Assembly (NCBI GenBank): GCA_010015655.1
Contig: ML976692.1
Coordinates: 1 to 64,000, forward strand
From: Bimuria novae-zelandiae CBS 107.79
Lineage: Eukaryota; Ascomycota; Dothideomycetes; Pleosporales; Didymosphaeriaceae
Direction of reading: 5' to 3'
DNA: 64,000 nt
Shown: positions 32,532 through 44,208 of the stretch, piece by piece
How positions within the stretch are numbered: the first letter of the stretch is position 1
Layout of the letters: every line of letters begins with the position of its first letter
Translations under genes and position numbers: made by a program
The notes under the pieces: generated by a model
Database searches by the model: none
Told to the model about the DNA's origin: nothing
Seen by the model: only the letters and a program-made list of their open reading frames with translations

Positions 32532-34425
32532 GTTTCGTTCCTGTGGAGGTGTTGGTGGTGTCTTTCCTTGTCCGTTTATCTTTTTTCCTATGCTCTACGT
32601 TGCTTTCTTGTCGATATGATACGATGCTTTTATTTCTTTTGTCGTTTAGCGCTTGCATGATTGTTGGGCTCGGGACAGTTGAGGGTGATGGGAGGTATTT
32701 TGGAGGGTAGATTACTGGCTTGAGACGGGTTGGGTATGACGGTGATGCCATGTGGAATAGATGTTCATCACGATTTCAGGGTTGGGTGTGAAGGGTAGCT
32801 TGTGAATACTGGTAGCTGGCGCAGCAATGCATTTCCTGCACATATGCTAGCTTGATATTGTTTGCTCTGTGGAAATCAAGTTGGTGAGCGGCGAGGGTTA
32901 CCCTGGGTCTTGCATTGTTATTAATAATTCGGTTAGGCCGTTGCGACACCGTAGATGCGAGACTGGTTTTTTGACAGAGATAAAGTAGGCCAGGTCTATT
33001 TTAATCCGATCTGAGGTGCGAGAAATGGCTATCCCTGGGTCTTTAAAGGTCAAAGGTGCAGCCTAGGGCGGGGCGGCCGCGAGCCAGAGGCTAAGAGGTC
33101 TAAGAAGGCATGTATCGAGGGATTAATGATGGTTGTGACGTCGTTGGATGCGATGCGGAACAGTGACTTCGGCTAAAACAATTTGCTTGCGGAATCCGCC
33201 TAACTACTCTACTATAGCGCTTAGTGCTAAAGTCATTCCAGCTCCTAGGATTCGATTTACTGGGGACAGGTTAGCTTAGGTCTTTTCTGTGATATTGCTC
33301 AAGGTAGGCCTTGTAGTAATCTACGTAGTTATTAAAGACTATCGGGATCTTGGGCCGAAATAGTGGGATTTGAGCAGTTTGATTTGCAGAGCGTATGATA
33401 TTACCCAGAGAGTGGGCTAATGTCATGATGCTTGTTCCCGAAATTGTGGTATCGTCTTCTTGTACTGAGTTGTGGAATCTCACCTTATATGAGCCTGTTT
33501 GGTCTATTATTAAATGAGAAGGATCATATTTCAATTCAATTGCTGCATGGGGGTATCAGAAGTAGTGTGATTCGATGGATTACCTGGTGATTAACGGACT
33601 TCGTCGTGCTTGCAGCATGCAGCAAGGCGGAACATGCAGGCAAAAAGAAACCCGAAACTCTACATAAGACATATCGGCCAGCGTGCCGCAATGCAACGGT
33701 TTCACTGTATCGGTTTCCCGGTGCTAAGATGAACGTTTCCCAATTAGCCATGTTCGGATAGTGTGTAGGGCAGTAGCTGCGCCTCAGGGACCGCGCCACT
33801 TACGGACATACAGACGCCGCCCCTGGCGGAACTCTCAAATTTCTCTGGCAACTTGCCAAGCCATGCGCAAATCAACCCTCATCTATAGACTGGAGCCTCT
33901 TTACTCCGCACAAATCACGGCATAGCCTTAAACTTAGCCTTCCAAAAAGTTGTATCTCGGTCGAATTGACGAATGCTATTGAGCTACGGCACGTACAATG
34001 TCGGGACAAGGACGAAGAAGTAGTAATACCACATTTCCGATGTAGAGCTTTTTCACTTCATGCCCCTTGTCCTGTCGCACGATAATGCGCAGTCCAGCGA
34101 ACAGGTGACAAGGCTCCGGGGGCACAGTATGACACAACACCACAGGTCCGATACCTAGGTACACAGCATTGATCGACTGATTCCGTAATCCGCGACGAAA
34201 ACGTAAGTAGGCCACAAGTCTGGCTATAGAAGTCCGGAGGCACAGTACTATGTATGCGACGTTGTTACGAGTTTGGTACCTGGGCTCTATCAAGGTATTG
34301 TCTTCAAAAGGCCCTCAATCCTGCCTCTAGGTCCAAGATCCATCAGATTCCCTCACTATTTTTTACAGTATCAATACATTCATTTTTGCTTCAAGACACT
34401 CGTTCTCTTCCTTTTTCGTTTGAAT
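32532..34425. other. Intergenic region with one weak minus-strand frame
   Basis: Nothing clear is encoded. A minus-strand frame at 33271-33535 has protein-like composition (KYDPSHLIIDQTGSYKVRFHN...) and may be the last exon of a small or broken gene, with possible upstream coding at 33536-33799. I found no intron that joins the two in phase, so I do not call it a gene. 33800-34425 shows nothing further. Confidence 0.4.
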
Positions 34426-36579
34426 ATGAGACCAACTGGTCTATTCTGGACTTGGGCTCTTTTGAGTCTGTACACTGTCCCTGCCTTCGCGAACCCTACA
34501 TGCAACACGGCTGTTCTTCCCGACTGGGCTGTTGACGATTTCCATGGACTGCACCATGAATTCAATAGCTCCGTCACCGATCTATGCGAAACATATGTCG
34601 CACACTCCGAGCCTATCAATCATAGCACCGGAAACATCGTTCTGAAAGTGGATGGGAAGGCTGACTCGGACAGCTATGAGGCCTGTTTGACCGCTTTTTC
34701 CGCTCTCGTAACCTATTGCGTTGGCAATGAGAAGGTCAATGGAGGGGTCATTGTTGGTGCAGATGGAGCCATCTTCGAGGCTTATCACGATGGTTTCTAC
34801 CACGACGAGAGTTTGTCCATTAGGTCTCTACCCGAATCAATTCAGGGGAATGATCTAGAGGCTCGAAGCCCCAGGGGAGGGCGCAGAACTTCGAAGGACA
34901 GGCAGAGGAGACCCAGGCCGATGCGCTAGAAGCCTGCACCCAAGAAGCCTGTACCTAAAAAGCCTACCCCCAAAAAGCCTGCCACCAAGAAGCCTGCCAC
35001 CAAGAAGCCTGCCACCAAGAAGCCCACGCCTAAGAAACCTACCCACAGGAAGCCTACGTCCAAGCCACACTCCGGAACGACCAGATCTCATTCGGCAAAA
35101 GCATCAAGAACCTCGACTTCTGCTAGTACCGGCCCTACAAAGTCCTGAAAGCAGATTTACAGTAGCGTGGCAAATGATCTTAAAGTGGGAAAATCAGACA
35201 GTAAGACGAAGCATGGTCTCAGCGCACGACAGGCCTCATTTGACGGTTTCCACGATACCTTCAGTCTGGAAAAAAGGCCATCTGCGAAGCGAGCTCAAGA
35301 TTGTGATGCATGGATTAGCGCATTGCGCTACCCGCAAGTCCCTGAAATGGTACGTCATCGCTCTCTGCAAGTCATCTTGCTGCTGTTTACTTCAATCTGC
35401 AATGACGGCGACTAACCTTGTGCGACTGAAAAGCTTGCCGGCGCACGATACTACGGAATGAAAGAACCAAAAGTCTGCGACAACTTTGTCTTCGCTCCGG
35501 ATACATCAACTATGGCCAAGGATATGCTCCAGCATGAATATCAAATCGAGCACGTTCTTGAATGGCAGGTCGTGACAAAGTTCTTCGATTGGCTTAACAA
35601 GGGATCCAGATTCTGACAAAGAGCCCGTAAAATTCTGCAAATACTGGTTGGAGACATGGTCGGGCTCGTTTTCACCAAGGTTCCAACTTAATGGCTAAGG
35701 CGAAGAGAGAACGGCACTCGAGCATTTGAAATATGCTTATGTCAGAGCAGACAGGCTCTAATGAATAGAAGGAAACTCCGTTAATTGTGAAGTAATAAGA
35801 GAAAGATAACTATATACTCCTGGACCTGCTAAGGAGCTAACCATGAATATCCTAGCCGTAACAGCTTACCCCGGAGCTACCAATTTCCCGCACGAGTTCG
35901 TGTATTTGGAGAAGACTATCAACTCAGGACCTAAGTCTCTAGTAAGCTCTGTCATGATATGCATTCCTGTATGCTCAAGAATCATGCTGATACGATGACG
36001 TAGATGTGGAAGGAGGGAGAGTCTACGACGATATACAGCTACGAAGACAACCAAGGCTGATACGGCCATCCGGACTTCAAACCGGCGATGGCTCCCGCTA
36101 TTTTGGGCGTCAAAAATAGCCGTGACAAAAGCAAAAAGGTCGACCATCCGAACATTGATTACGCTAGGAGAGCCTTGATCAAACTGAAGCTTCTACTAGG
36201 AGCGCTTCTGTATATGAAAAGCCCTAAAATTGAAGACATACCCAAGGAACAGAAAGAACGCATTGTCGACGTACTTGACGCGCTCGACAAAGAGATGGAG
36301 AAACACCCAAGAGATACGACCAAGGGGCTACAGCGAGCGTGGCAGAGACAAGGGCTGAAGGCGTACTGGGACCAATACATGGACGAGAGCTTCGACTTGG
36401 CGAAGCGAAGAATCGAGCATGACATGAACTCATTTATAGGTATGTTGGAAAGGAAATGGCGTCCGAAACAGGGTACGACAACGAGTGAAAAGGATGTCAT
36501 CATCTTCTATAGTCAGATCAAGAAGCTGCAAGCAGCGCGGATCAGAGAGAAAGCGAGACCATGGACGACGCCACGGTGA
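34426..36579 (+). pseudogene. Broken gene for a secreted KKP-repeat protein
   Basis: The frame opens with a signal peptide (residues 1-23, hydrophobic core WALLSLYTVPAFA) and a Cys-containing ectodomain. After residue 167 a TAG (34927-34929) interrupts, but the same frame continues through a Lys-Lys-Pro repeat tail, a TGA (35146-35148) and on to an intron donor at 35350. The next exon starts at 35434 and keeps phase. It encodes a segment with EHVLEWQ, then reaches a TGA at 35614; reading resumes one base over and meets a TAA at 35696. Homologous-looking blocks continue (FPHEFVYLEKTINS near 35886) and end in a helical 160-codon frame, 36088-36579. From memory the C-terminal blocks resemble the tail of secreted fungal GH18/killer-toxin-like proteins; unverified. 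Most stops fit C-to-T changes at CAG, CAA or CGA. Confidence 0.7.
34930..35055 (+). repeat. Tandem Lys-Lys-Pro coding repeats
   Basis: Units of about 15 bp encode KKPxP or KKPAT; three copies of AAGCCTGCCACCAAG near 34976-35020 are identical. The tract begins immediately after the in-frame TAG at 34927. Confidence 0.85.
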
Positions 36580-36713
36580 TCGGCAGATACATCTAGAATT
36601 GCGGAATGTACAGTGCGGCGCACAAACCGCCTTGTGCTTGTTGAGAGCATTGACGAAATTCTGGACCGCAATTTCTTATCCTAATACGATCAGCTAGAAG
36701 AAAGGGTCCCTTT

Positions 36714-38369
36714 TCAGCCAAACACTTCCGCTTCCCATGACTCGAAAAAATCTCTTGACATCAAGCCTGATCCCGCATCAAAATCCTCCAAATACACTTT
36801 CAGGTCACTGCCATGCTCCTTCCGACCGACTTCTTGGAATCGGTCAAGGAGAGCTGCGTCTGGGCGCCACTTTCCCACTTTCCACCAGAATTGACGTACG
36901 GTAGAGAAGTCTTCACCCGGCTTCTTGAGAAATGCTTTCGTGCCTGGCCTCACATACGACAGATCCCACGCTAAGCTGTCTTCGCAATACTTGGACACTT
37001 CGCTGACGGCAAAGTCCGTATGCTCCTCAAAATCAACTCCGAACATAAGCGGTGCCCACAGTGCGGCCTGTTTGAGCGAAGGCATTCTCGTCGTAGCCTT
37101 AGCAAAGGCAGCGAGGAAAGGAACCAAAAGATCATCGTTCGGGATGAAGCGGTACCGGGACCATGCGCAGTGACTGTCCCAATCGAAAGGATAATCCGAG
37201 GCTTCATCTTCCTCTGTATCTTCTAGTGGGGGGTAGGAATCCTTGGTGATGTCGAATCCTTCACTAGGTCCTTCATTGCGAAGGCCTCGGAAATACCAGG
37301 ATCCTGACAGAGAATCAAGGTAAAACATAACGCTGAGGCTCTCAAGATGGGGCCAGAATGGTGTGGTTCCGTCAGTAGGCCAGAATATTGTTTTGTCGGC
37401 GACGAGTCGTAAAGTCATTGTGCGAAGCTGGGAAGAAAGCAGACGAAGGCAGTTGCTGAAAATATCATACTTTGCAAGCTCTGTAAAGTTTGGCATCGCA
37501 AGGCTTTGATCTACACGATCAGCGTAATTGATAGGGTAGACGAAATTCAGCCTGGCGTGACGGAGTTTCGTGGGTAGTCCGATAGTTTGGAATGCCCTAG
37601 CAAAATCTTAGCGCGAGTCTCGACGCGGTCCGGCCCAGTCTTGCAAAACGTATCTAGTCTCTTCGCAGTCTGTGCCCTTCATGAACTCGTCACCGCCGAT
37701 ATTGCAGTTTAAGCAGTCAAAATTTGGTAGCTTCGTAGCGAGATCAAGGAGTATACGAAGATCAACTTTGCGTACAGGCGTGCGAGGCTCGTTGCCATAG
37801 TTGATTTCTTCGATCTGTACGCACAGAGACCGAACGGACTTCAGGGTCGGAAGGGACTCCGGATAAAGTAGATGTACTCACCAGCTGGTGAATACGCGAT
37901 GCAGACAATATCCGTAAATCCCTCTATTGATAGTTCTCGTAGGAGTGTATATTGTGAACTCGATAGATCTGGGCCCTAACGACTTGACCGCTCGGGCTTG
38001 TATTTCGACTCTGTACAATTTTGAAATGAGAAAATGAATTTGGAGGGTGAAGTCCTCGTCCATTTGTCGAAGCTCTTCAGCAGAATCGCGACATGGGTTG
38101 TCCCGATGGTCCCGGTTCGCTTCCCCTTCCAAGCCGCGCACACTTGTCCGGAACTCGACTCGTCGAAGGTAGCGGAAGAATCGTTGCCCTTCATAGATTT
38201 TCAAGAACCGATCAGAATTGTGCTTGTTGAGGATGTAGGTAGAGAATGCCCCGGAATATCTTTCAGCTGCATACTGAACCTGTCGTGATAGTAGGAGTGT
38301 ATTCTTAAGGTCATCCCGATCAAGGTAACGGCTGATATTATCGACAAGCTCCTGCGGCAGCTTGTTCAT
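36714..38369 (-). pseudogene. F-box protein gene with two internal stop codons
   Basis: One continuous minus-strand frame of 552 codons runs from ATG 38369 to 36714 with exactly two interruptions: TGA at 37880-37878 and TAA at 37610-37608. I translated the whole gap and found no other stop or frameshift. The N terminus is an F-box (MNKLPQELVDNISRYLDRDD), the Skp1-binding motif of SCF ubiquitin ligases. The remainder is Trp/Asp-rich and has the leucine-rich look of fungal F-box proteins. Both stops are one C-to-T step from a sense codon (CGA, CAA), and the gene starts only 400 bp from the AT-rich repeat block, so RIP leaking from the repeat is a plausible cause. An upstream in-frame ATG at 38408 is less likely because the F-box usually starts close to the N terminus. 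Confidence 0.82.
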
Positions 38370-38770
38370 GGTGAACAGGTATATGTAGCTCAGTGAAAGG
38401 CGAATCATGCCACAGTATGTTGGTGTAGAAGCTTCGGGAACTCACTTCAAGGAATCACTCAAAAGTGAGGCAAAGTGGACCAGGGTAATGCGGTATGAAG
38501 AAGCATTTTATAAACGAATATAATCTCTGGGAGGTGAGTGTTCACGAGCAAACAATATGCGAGCCAGCGCTAAGGCAACCAAGCGGCGGCGTCGGGGTTG
38601 AAGTCGTCAGCGCCAAATCTGGATTAGCGCCTGCACTAGTGTACACATACCTTATGGTTGGAACCGGACGTGCTTAGAGTGCCTTACTCCTCTCTATAGC
38701 ATTAGATCCTGGCATGAATTCTAGTGTCTATAACTTGATTTTCTTGTCTTCGTTAACAGCGAGGCATATA

Positions 38771-40425
38771 CGAAGGAGCTCGATTTTTTTATTCTGCACC
38801 CGACTTGGCATGTGGGACACCCTATTTGAAATGCGACTCCCTTATTAAAACGTATATAAATCGTATAACACTTAGGTAAATAGATATTACACCTTTAAAT
38901 ATTAAATCTTAAAACTTAATTTTTATATATATAAACTTTTTTTAGTATTAAGGCTTGGTAAGGGGTCTTAGCTATTATAAAAGTTATTATTTCTGCTATA
39001 TATATAATACGCTAAATAATATTAAAATTATAATTAATCTACTTAATACTCTATTTAATAGGCAGAGTTTCCTACTATTATTCTTATTAACGTTAGTATT
39101 TATTCTTATATATAGATTATAGTATCTCCTTAATAATATACTACTAAATCTATAGCCATGCATGCTCTAACGTATTAATATTTAATAAGTACTTTAGCTA
39201 AGGTAATATTTTTACTTTATATATAGTAAAATATTTTTTTATAATATAAAAGGTATAAATAGGAGCTCTATCCTTTAGTAATATAACTTTATTACTTTAT
39301 TTTTAAAAGTTTTTAAGCTATAGCACTACTTTCTTAAGTACCTTTTTATAATAGTAATATTTATCTAATACTTTCTACTGACTCTATTCCTAAGTATAAT
39401 TATTCTTTTTTATATATTACTACTTACGTAAGCGTAAGTTTTGTTATTGGTATTAATTTTATAAAGAGCTGCGCGCGCGATACTACGTAAAAGCAGCCTA
39501 TTCCTAGCGTTCTATATTCTTATAGGTAAGGGCATTCTCTATAGCCTCCTTTTTCTCTTATTTCTTATATCTATATATATAGTAAGGTTCCTTATAATTG
39601 TAAGTAAATGCGTCATAAAATTAACGCTTATAGTATTTTATATGTAATTATATTTAATATTATTATTATATTTTTCGTTGAGTAAAAACTATACCTTTTA
39701 CATGCCACATTACTTTCTTATTTAAGTTAACAGTTTATTTATAAATATATATTACCTGGAGCTAAATATTAGACTATTACTATATATAAATTTATTAGGA
39801 TTATATATTAGCGGTTACTTATAGTAATCCTATATTTATTATTAATTAATAATAACTTTTATTTTGGCTTTCGGCGCGTATACCTAGCTTTATATATAAT
39901 ATTTCTAAATATAGAAACGCTTATAAAAGGTAACTTTTTAAAATCTTTATTTTTTATTATTTATAAAAATTCTTTTTTTAGTGTGCGTAATCTTAAGTAA
40001 TAATTTGAATAATACACTGCTTGTATATATTATTATAGTAAGTAATTACTTTTTACTGCGCCTTGTAGAGGTATTATATAAAAATAAATCTATAATATTA
40101 CGGTCTTCTTAATCTACTCTTATTAATATTTATTTTATAAGTTTTATAATGATATCGCGATAGACTAGCGAATTAAAATATTTGGTAACTTCTTTAGTAG
40201 TTACTATACTAAGTACTAGCACGGTAACTATAAAAGCTTTCTTTATAATAAAAAGTTCGCGTTTAGCTATTTTTTTTCTAATGCTTATAATAAGAAATAG
40301 GTATTTTTTTATTATATTAACGCGTTATAGGTGGAGATATAAGGCGGAAAAGTTTAATATTATAATATTAATAATAGCTAGGTAGGGAGCGCGCTTAGGT
40401 AAAAAAAAAAAAACGAGCTCCTTCG
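38771..40425. mobile_element. RIP-degraded Tc1/mariner-like DNA transposon
   Basis: The 12-bp sequence CGAAGGAGCTCG at 38771-38782 is repeated in inverted orientation as CGAGCTCCTTCG at 40414-40425. Both are followed inward by T/A runs and flanked outside by TA (38769-38770 and 40426-40427). Terminal inverted repeats with a TA target duplication and a 1,655-bp length fit the Tc1/mariner/pogo superfamily. The interior is extremely AT-rich, full of TA dinucleotides and stop codons, so no transposase frame survives. Confidence 0.65.
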
Positions 40426-40427
40426 TA

Positions 40428-42250
40428 ATACCCCCCTGTTCGTTTGTAATATTATATATTTGTAGAGTGCTTAGTGGGCCGAAAGGAAGCTAAGATAGCA
40501 AAGATTAATACTATAGACTTAAAAGGTTAACTTAAGGTAGGGAGTGTGTATCCTGGTAGTTTCTCCGCGCGAACAGCAAGATTATCGAAACAGGTATAGG
40601 CTACTAGTGACTCTTGGCATTGTAGTAGCTTGCGGTAGCGTACTAATATCTCAGCATGCCGCGTACCGTGTACTATGGCTAAGAACTACGGCTCTAACTA
40701 TCTCGCCCTTAGGCATTATTTGTTCCTAATTTACAGGTAGCATATTTTTTAGACCTACATTTGCCGCGTGTTGCAGGCAGTCGTCCTTAATACTCACTTC
40801 TAGCATAGGTCTATTATACCTCTATGTAGGTTTGCTATAGTAAGTGGATTAAAGCCCTTCGTAAAAAATAGTAGAATCTACCACTGCATTATTACATAAC
40901 GTGTTTTAAAAGCAAGCGGGCCACCCCACTAACTTTATATACCTTTACAGGCGTACCTCTCACCCATGCTAAGAGACAATATAGAGATATTTATAAAATG
41001 TATTAAGTAGTGTCTAAATAGCTTTTTTTTACACGTATGAACGTGTTAGGATCCACGATCCAACATAAGAACAGCAAACCATTTTGTACTTAGTCACGGC
41101 GCGTACACGTGGAGACACCCCTTTCTTCGTTTGCCGCGTTGTCAACACTTACGAAGTCATGTGACTGCTCTCCAGCGAGCAGTCTAGGACTAGTATATAG
41201 GAACACTAGAGATAGACTCTCTATCTTCATGTTTAACCTTATTTATTAATCTATTATTTAAATTATACTTAAGTATTATTAATTTATTTATAACTATATA
41301 TTACTTTTAATACTAATATCCTATTATTACGCGTAAGCTATTAATAACCCTTTCTTTACCTTACTAGTACTCTTACCTAAGAACCAAGCTTAGTCCTATG
41401 AGGATCAGCTACCCCTTAGGGACTTAACAGAAGCCCCTCTAATAAGACTAGTACCTTACGTTTTGGTAAAATAGGGAGTTTACGCAAGGCTAAACACTCT
41501 AAGAGTTAGTAGCACTAATATTAGTTAAGTTCTTTTTAGTTAAAGGCGAGTAACTTAGAAATAAATACACGTTAGTGTAAGAGATTTATAGCATTACTAG
41601 GATTGGCGTGGAGGCTCTCTAAGGAATTCCCCTAGACTAGTTCAGCGTTAATAAGCGCATGTCGTAGGTAGGAAGACGCTAGATAAAGCGTGAGGATAAC
41701 ATAGTATACTCGCTGCTAGGTATCTTTAAAGTATATATACCACTTATATATGGGGAAGGCCAGGGAAACGCAATAGCTCGGTTATAAAAGGAGATTAACG
41801 CATGTTCTAGAGAAGAGCCGTCTCTGCGTTAGAACGTAACGTTACGAAATTAAAGTGGGGCTGCCTAATCGTATAATAGAGTTATATTTATAGGCCTATA
41901 TTAGGTTGTCATGTAGTATTAGAAATTTACGTTACCGGGGGTATAAATAACTTTACCTTCGGACAGGGCGCAAGGTCTATCGATATAAATAGGTAGTAAC
42001 GTAACGTACTATAGCCTTAATTTCTATACTAAATCTTTCTATAAATAAGCTAGTGAACACAAGCACAATATTTAACAAACACTTTAAGGTACATGTTAGG
42101 TACGCACACGAGATGTTAAACCTTGGCAGCGGTAAGGCAAGTGGCTCTTACTTTAGGTAGCGAACGATCCCCGAGCGATAACCCTAACTGAGGTCGCTTA
42201 GATAGACAATATAGAATAGTCTTATTATTTATTGTACTCTGCTCATCGCG
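40428..42250. repeat. AT-rich, RIP-like repeat block
   Basis: Long TA-rich stretches with scarce CpA/TpG surround patches of higher GC content (about 40440-40990 and 41030-41220). No gene survives. It abuts the broken UstYa-like gene and is most simply the wreck of one or more transposons. Confidence 0.65.
41044..41065. repeat. 22-bp palindrome in a GC-richer patch
   Basis: TGTTAGGATC, CAC, GATCCAACA form an almost perfect inverted repeat. The sequence begins TGTT and ends AACA, as LTR termini do, and the following 180 bp are much less AT-rich and include TAGTATATAGG. It may mark a solo LTR edge, but I could not find the partner end. Confidence 0.4.
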
Positions 42251-42261
42251 CAAAAACGTAC

Positions 42262-43160
42262 ACAAAGCAGCGAAAGTATAGATGAGGGTCAGCTCAACCT
42301 GCCGTCTCCGTACCACGATGAATTCTCGGTGCCCCCGATCCCGTGGAGCCCGAAAAGACCCATCTCAACTTTTATGTACAATTTCACATCATACATCCCA
42401 TCACTCCTCCAACGCTTCACCTACCGCCAGCTTCCCAACCCACTCTCCACCCCCAACGATGATTCCCCAGACGACTCTCATACTCCACAAGGCTACTTGC
42501 ACAAATACCACCACCAGTCCTCGCCCCACCGCACAAACTACCCCCTCCCCACCTCCCTCGCCCTCCTCCTATCCCTCCTCCTCAACGCCTTCCTCCTCTC
42601 GTCTCACACTCAAGTCTCCGCCCTCGTCCCGCACGACGCCTACACCACTCACTCCCTCGGGAAAAACATACCTGCTACCACACTTACGCGACCTCCTTCA
42701 CGCGCGTCGACGCCTACGTGCGCCTCGACCCTGTCTACGACACACACTGAACCGCCCTCCTCGGCAACAGCTCCGGATACATCCACACTTCCCTCAACCA
42801 ACCAGACGGCGAAGCGCGCCTCGCGCGCTTCGCTATGTTTCATCAACTCGAGTGCTTGGATCGCATCCGGTGGGCGCTGTCGTCCACCCTTGAACGTGCA
42901 CAAACATCTCCTTCTTCAAGAAAGACAGCTGGCGGGAGTACGAGCAAGAGAAAGGATATAGTATTTATCGACGACGAGGACGGGCTGGAAGGGCCGCAGG
43001 GGTGGAGGCATTGTTTTGATTATCGAGGCAGGCGGTGTTGTGTAAGGCGGATGATACGGTGGAGGTGAGCGCGGAGGTGGAGGGGGTGTGGAAAGCATAG
43101 GGGTATGGGAGTCGGAGGGTGTGTAGGGGTCCGGGGTGGTTGTTTGAGGTTACGGGGTGA
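42262..43160 (+). pseudogene. UstYa-like (DUF3328) oxidase gene, broken
   Basis: The pieces are recognisable in order but in different frames. They comprise an N-terminal cytosolic part, one membrane helix (about 42550-42620, SLALLLSLLLNAFLL), a luminal part with YIHTSLNQP, the first family motif as FHQLECLDRIRWAL (usually HQLHCL), and the second motif HCFDY, which continues as LRQ..LC only after a one-base shift at about 43025. In-frame stops TGA (42748-42750) and TAG (43098-43100) fall where Trp would be expected; there are further frameshifts around 42660 and 42900. The family catalyses oxidative steps in fungal RiPP (ustiloxin-type) and other pathways. No RiPP precursor gene is visible nearby. 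The 5' end adjoins the AT-rich block and the true start may be lost. Confidence 0.72.
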
Positions 43161-43434
43161 GGGAGGAGGGGTGTCTGAGTGCTGAGCGCTGGGCTTAAGT
43201 CGGGTGGAGTTGAGTCATGAGGTTGGAAGGCCCAATGGTGGGTTGAGTCGAAGTTATTACGGTTACCTAAAGAGGAGAATCTAGATCCGTCGATTTCTGC
43301 TCATCTAGTCAACTGAAGGGTAGAGTCTTCGATCTATCGCGGACCGGGAGCAAAAGCCGATGTTAAAGACTGGATTTGCAGACAGCACCCCGGATTCGAA
43401 AGAGGCCATTATCCTTAAAGCATTTGCAACAAAT

Positions 43435-44208
43435 CTACTCCACTTCAAACTTCCTCCTGTTATCCTCCACTAACCTCCTCTCCAAACTGCAGCGCAACAC
43501 CCGGTGTTTCTTCGCAATCCCGCGCCCCTTCAGCCGATCGTCGTCTTCGTCCCAATACACAGCCCATCCGTAGCCCCCCTCTTCCTCCTCCACCGCCACC
43601 AGGCATTCTTCATCGTTCAGCGTGAGTCCCTGCTCATCGTCTTCAGTCCAGTCCCAGGGCCCTATAACGTGCTTCCGCGCCTCTACACGTGGCCCGTAGC
43701 GCAGCTCCCTCGTATCTTTGTCCGCATATATCCAGTTAAGCTTCGGCTTCTCTGATCTCGATTTCCCCTTGATATCCGGCGAGCCTGGAACAGTAGTCAC
43801 GAGACCGAGGACAGGCGGCGCAGGGACAGGGCGATGCGGGAGGTCTTCGGTGGGGAAAGGCAGGTAGAAGCCCGTGAACGGATGCGGCGCCGGCCCACCA
43901 TTAGGATCCTTCTTTGGGAGTTTTGTGTGTGCGTCTTTGGGCCAGAACCGGAGCTGTGGGGTTGCTGTTAGCGTGAGCGCATGCGCTGTGGTAGGTATGC
44001 CGCGTACCTTCCCATCTTTCAACACCACGATAGCATCATGAACTTCATCGCGCTTGCTTGATTGCGCGTCGCAAAATACATCGAGGTAGAAGGGTGCTTG
44101 GCGCTCTTCCGATTCGGCTTCTTCGTCCAGCAGGCGCTGTTGGTGGACGGCTTCTGAGGCGCCGATCGCGGTTGGGATGGCAGCTAGTGTGAAGAGATCG
44201 AGGACCAT
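43435..44208 (-). CDS. Conserved fungal protein of unknown function
   Basis: Two exons (44208-44008 and 43953-43435) flank a 54-nt intron with GTACGC, GCTAAC and CAG sites; it is in phase and so invisible to simple frame scanning. The 239-residue product begins MVLDLFTLAAIPTAIGASEAV, a weak N-terminal hydrophobic patch. It contains blocks I recognise from a widespread but uncharacterised ascomycete family: YLDVFCDAQSSKRDEVH, FTGFYLPFP, PKLNWIYADKDTRELRYGPR, GPWDWTEDDEQGLTL and WAVYWD. No enzyme motif is visible. It is intact although both neighbours are broken, which suggests it is under selection. Confidence 0.8.
   Translation of the reverse strand: MVLDLFTLAAIPTAIGASEAVHQQRLLDEEAESEERQAPFYLDVFCDAQSSKRDEVHDAIVVLKDGKVRGIPTTAHALTLTATPQLRFWPKDAHTKLPKKDPNGGPAPHPFTGFYLPFPTEDLPHRPVPAPPVLGLVTTVPGSPDIKGKSRSEKPKLNWIYADKDTRELRYGPRVEARKHVIGPWDWTEDDEQGLTLNDEECLVAVEEEEGGYGWAVYWDEDDDRLKGRGIAKKHRVLRCSLERRLVEDNRRKFEVE

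Noticed and set aside
33271..33799. Two minus-strand frames as one spliced gene
   Set aside because: The only candidate intron is 41 nt and joins the exons out of phase.
34930..35055. KKP repeats as a RiPP precursor paired with the UstYa-like gene
   Set aside because: The repeats lack Tyr/aromatic cores and Kex2-type KR sites of ustiloxin-like precursors, and both genes are broken.
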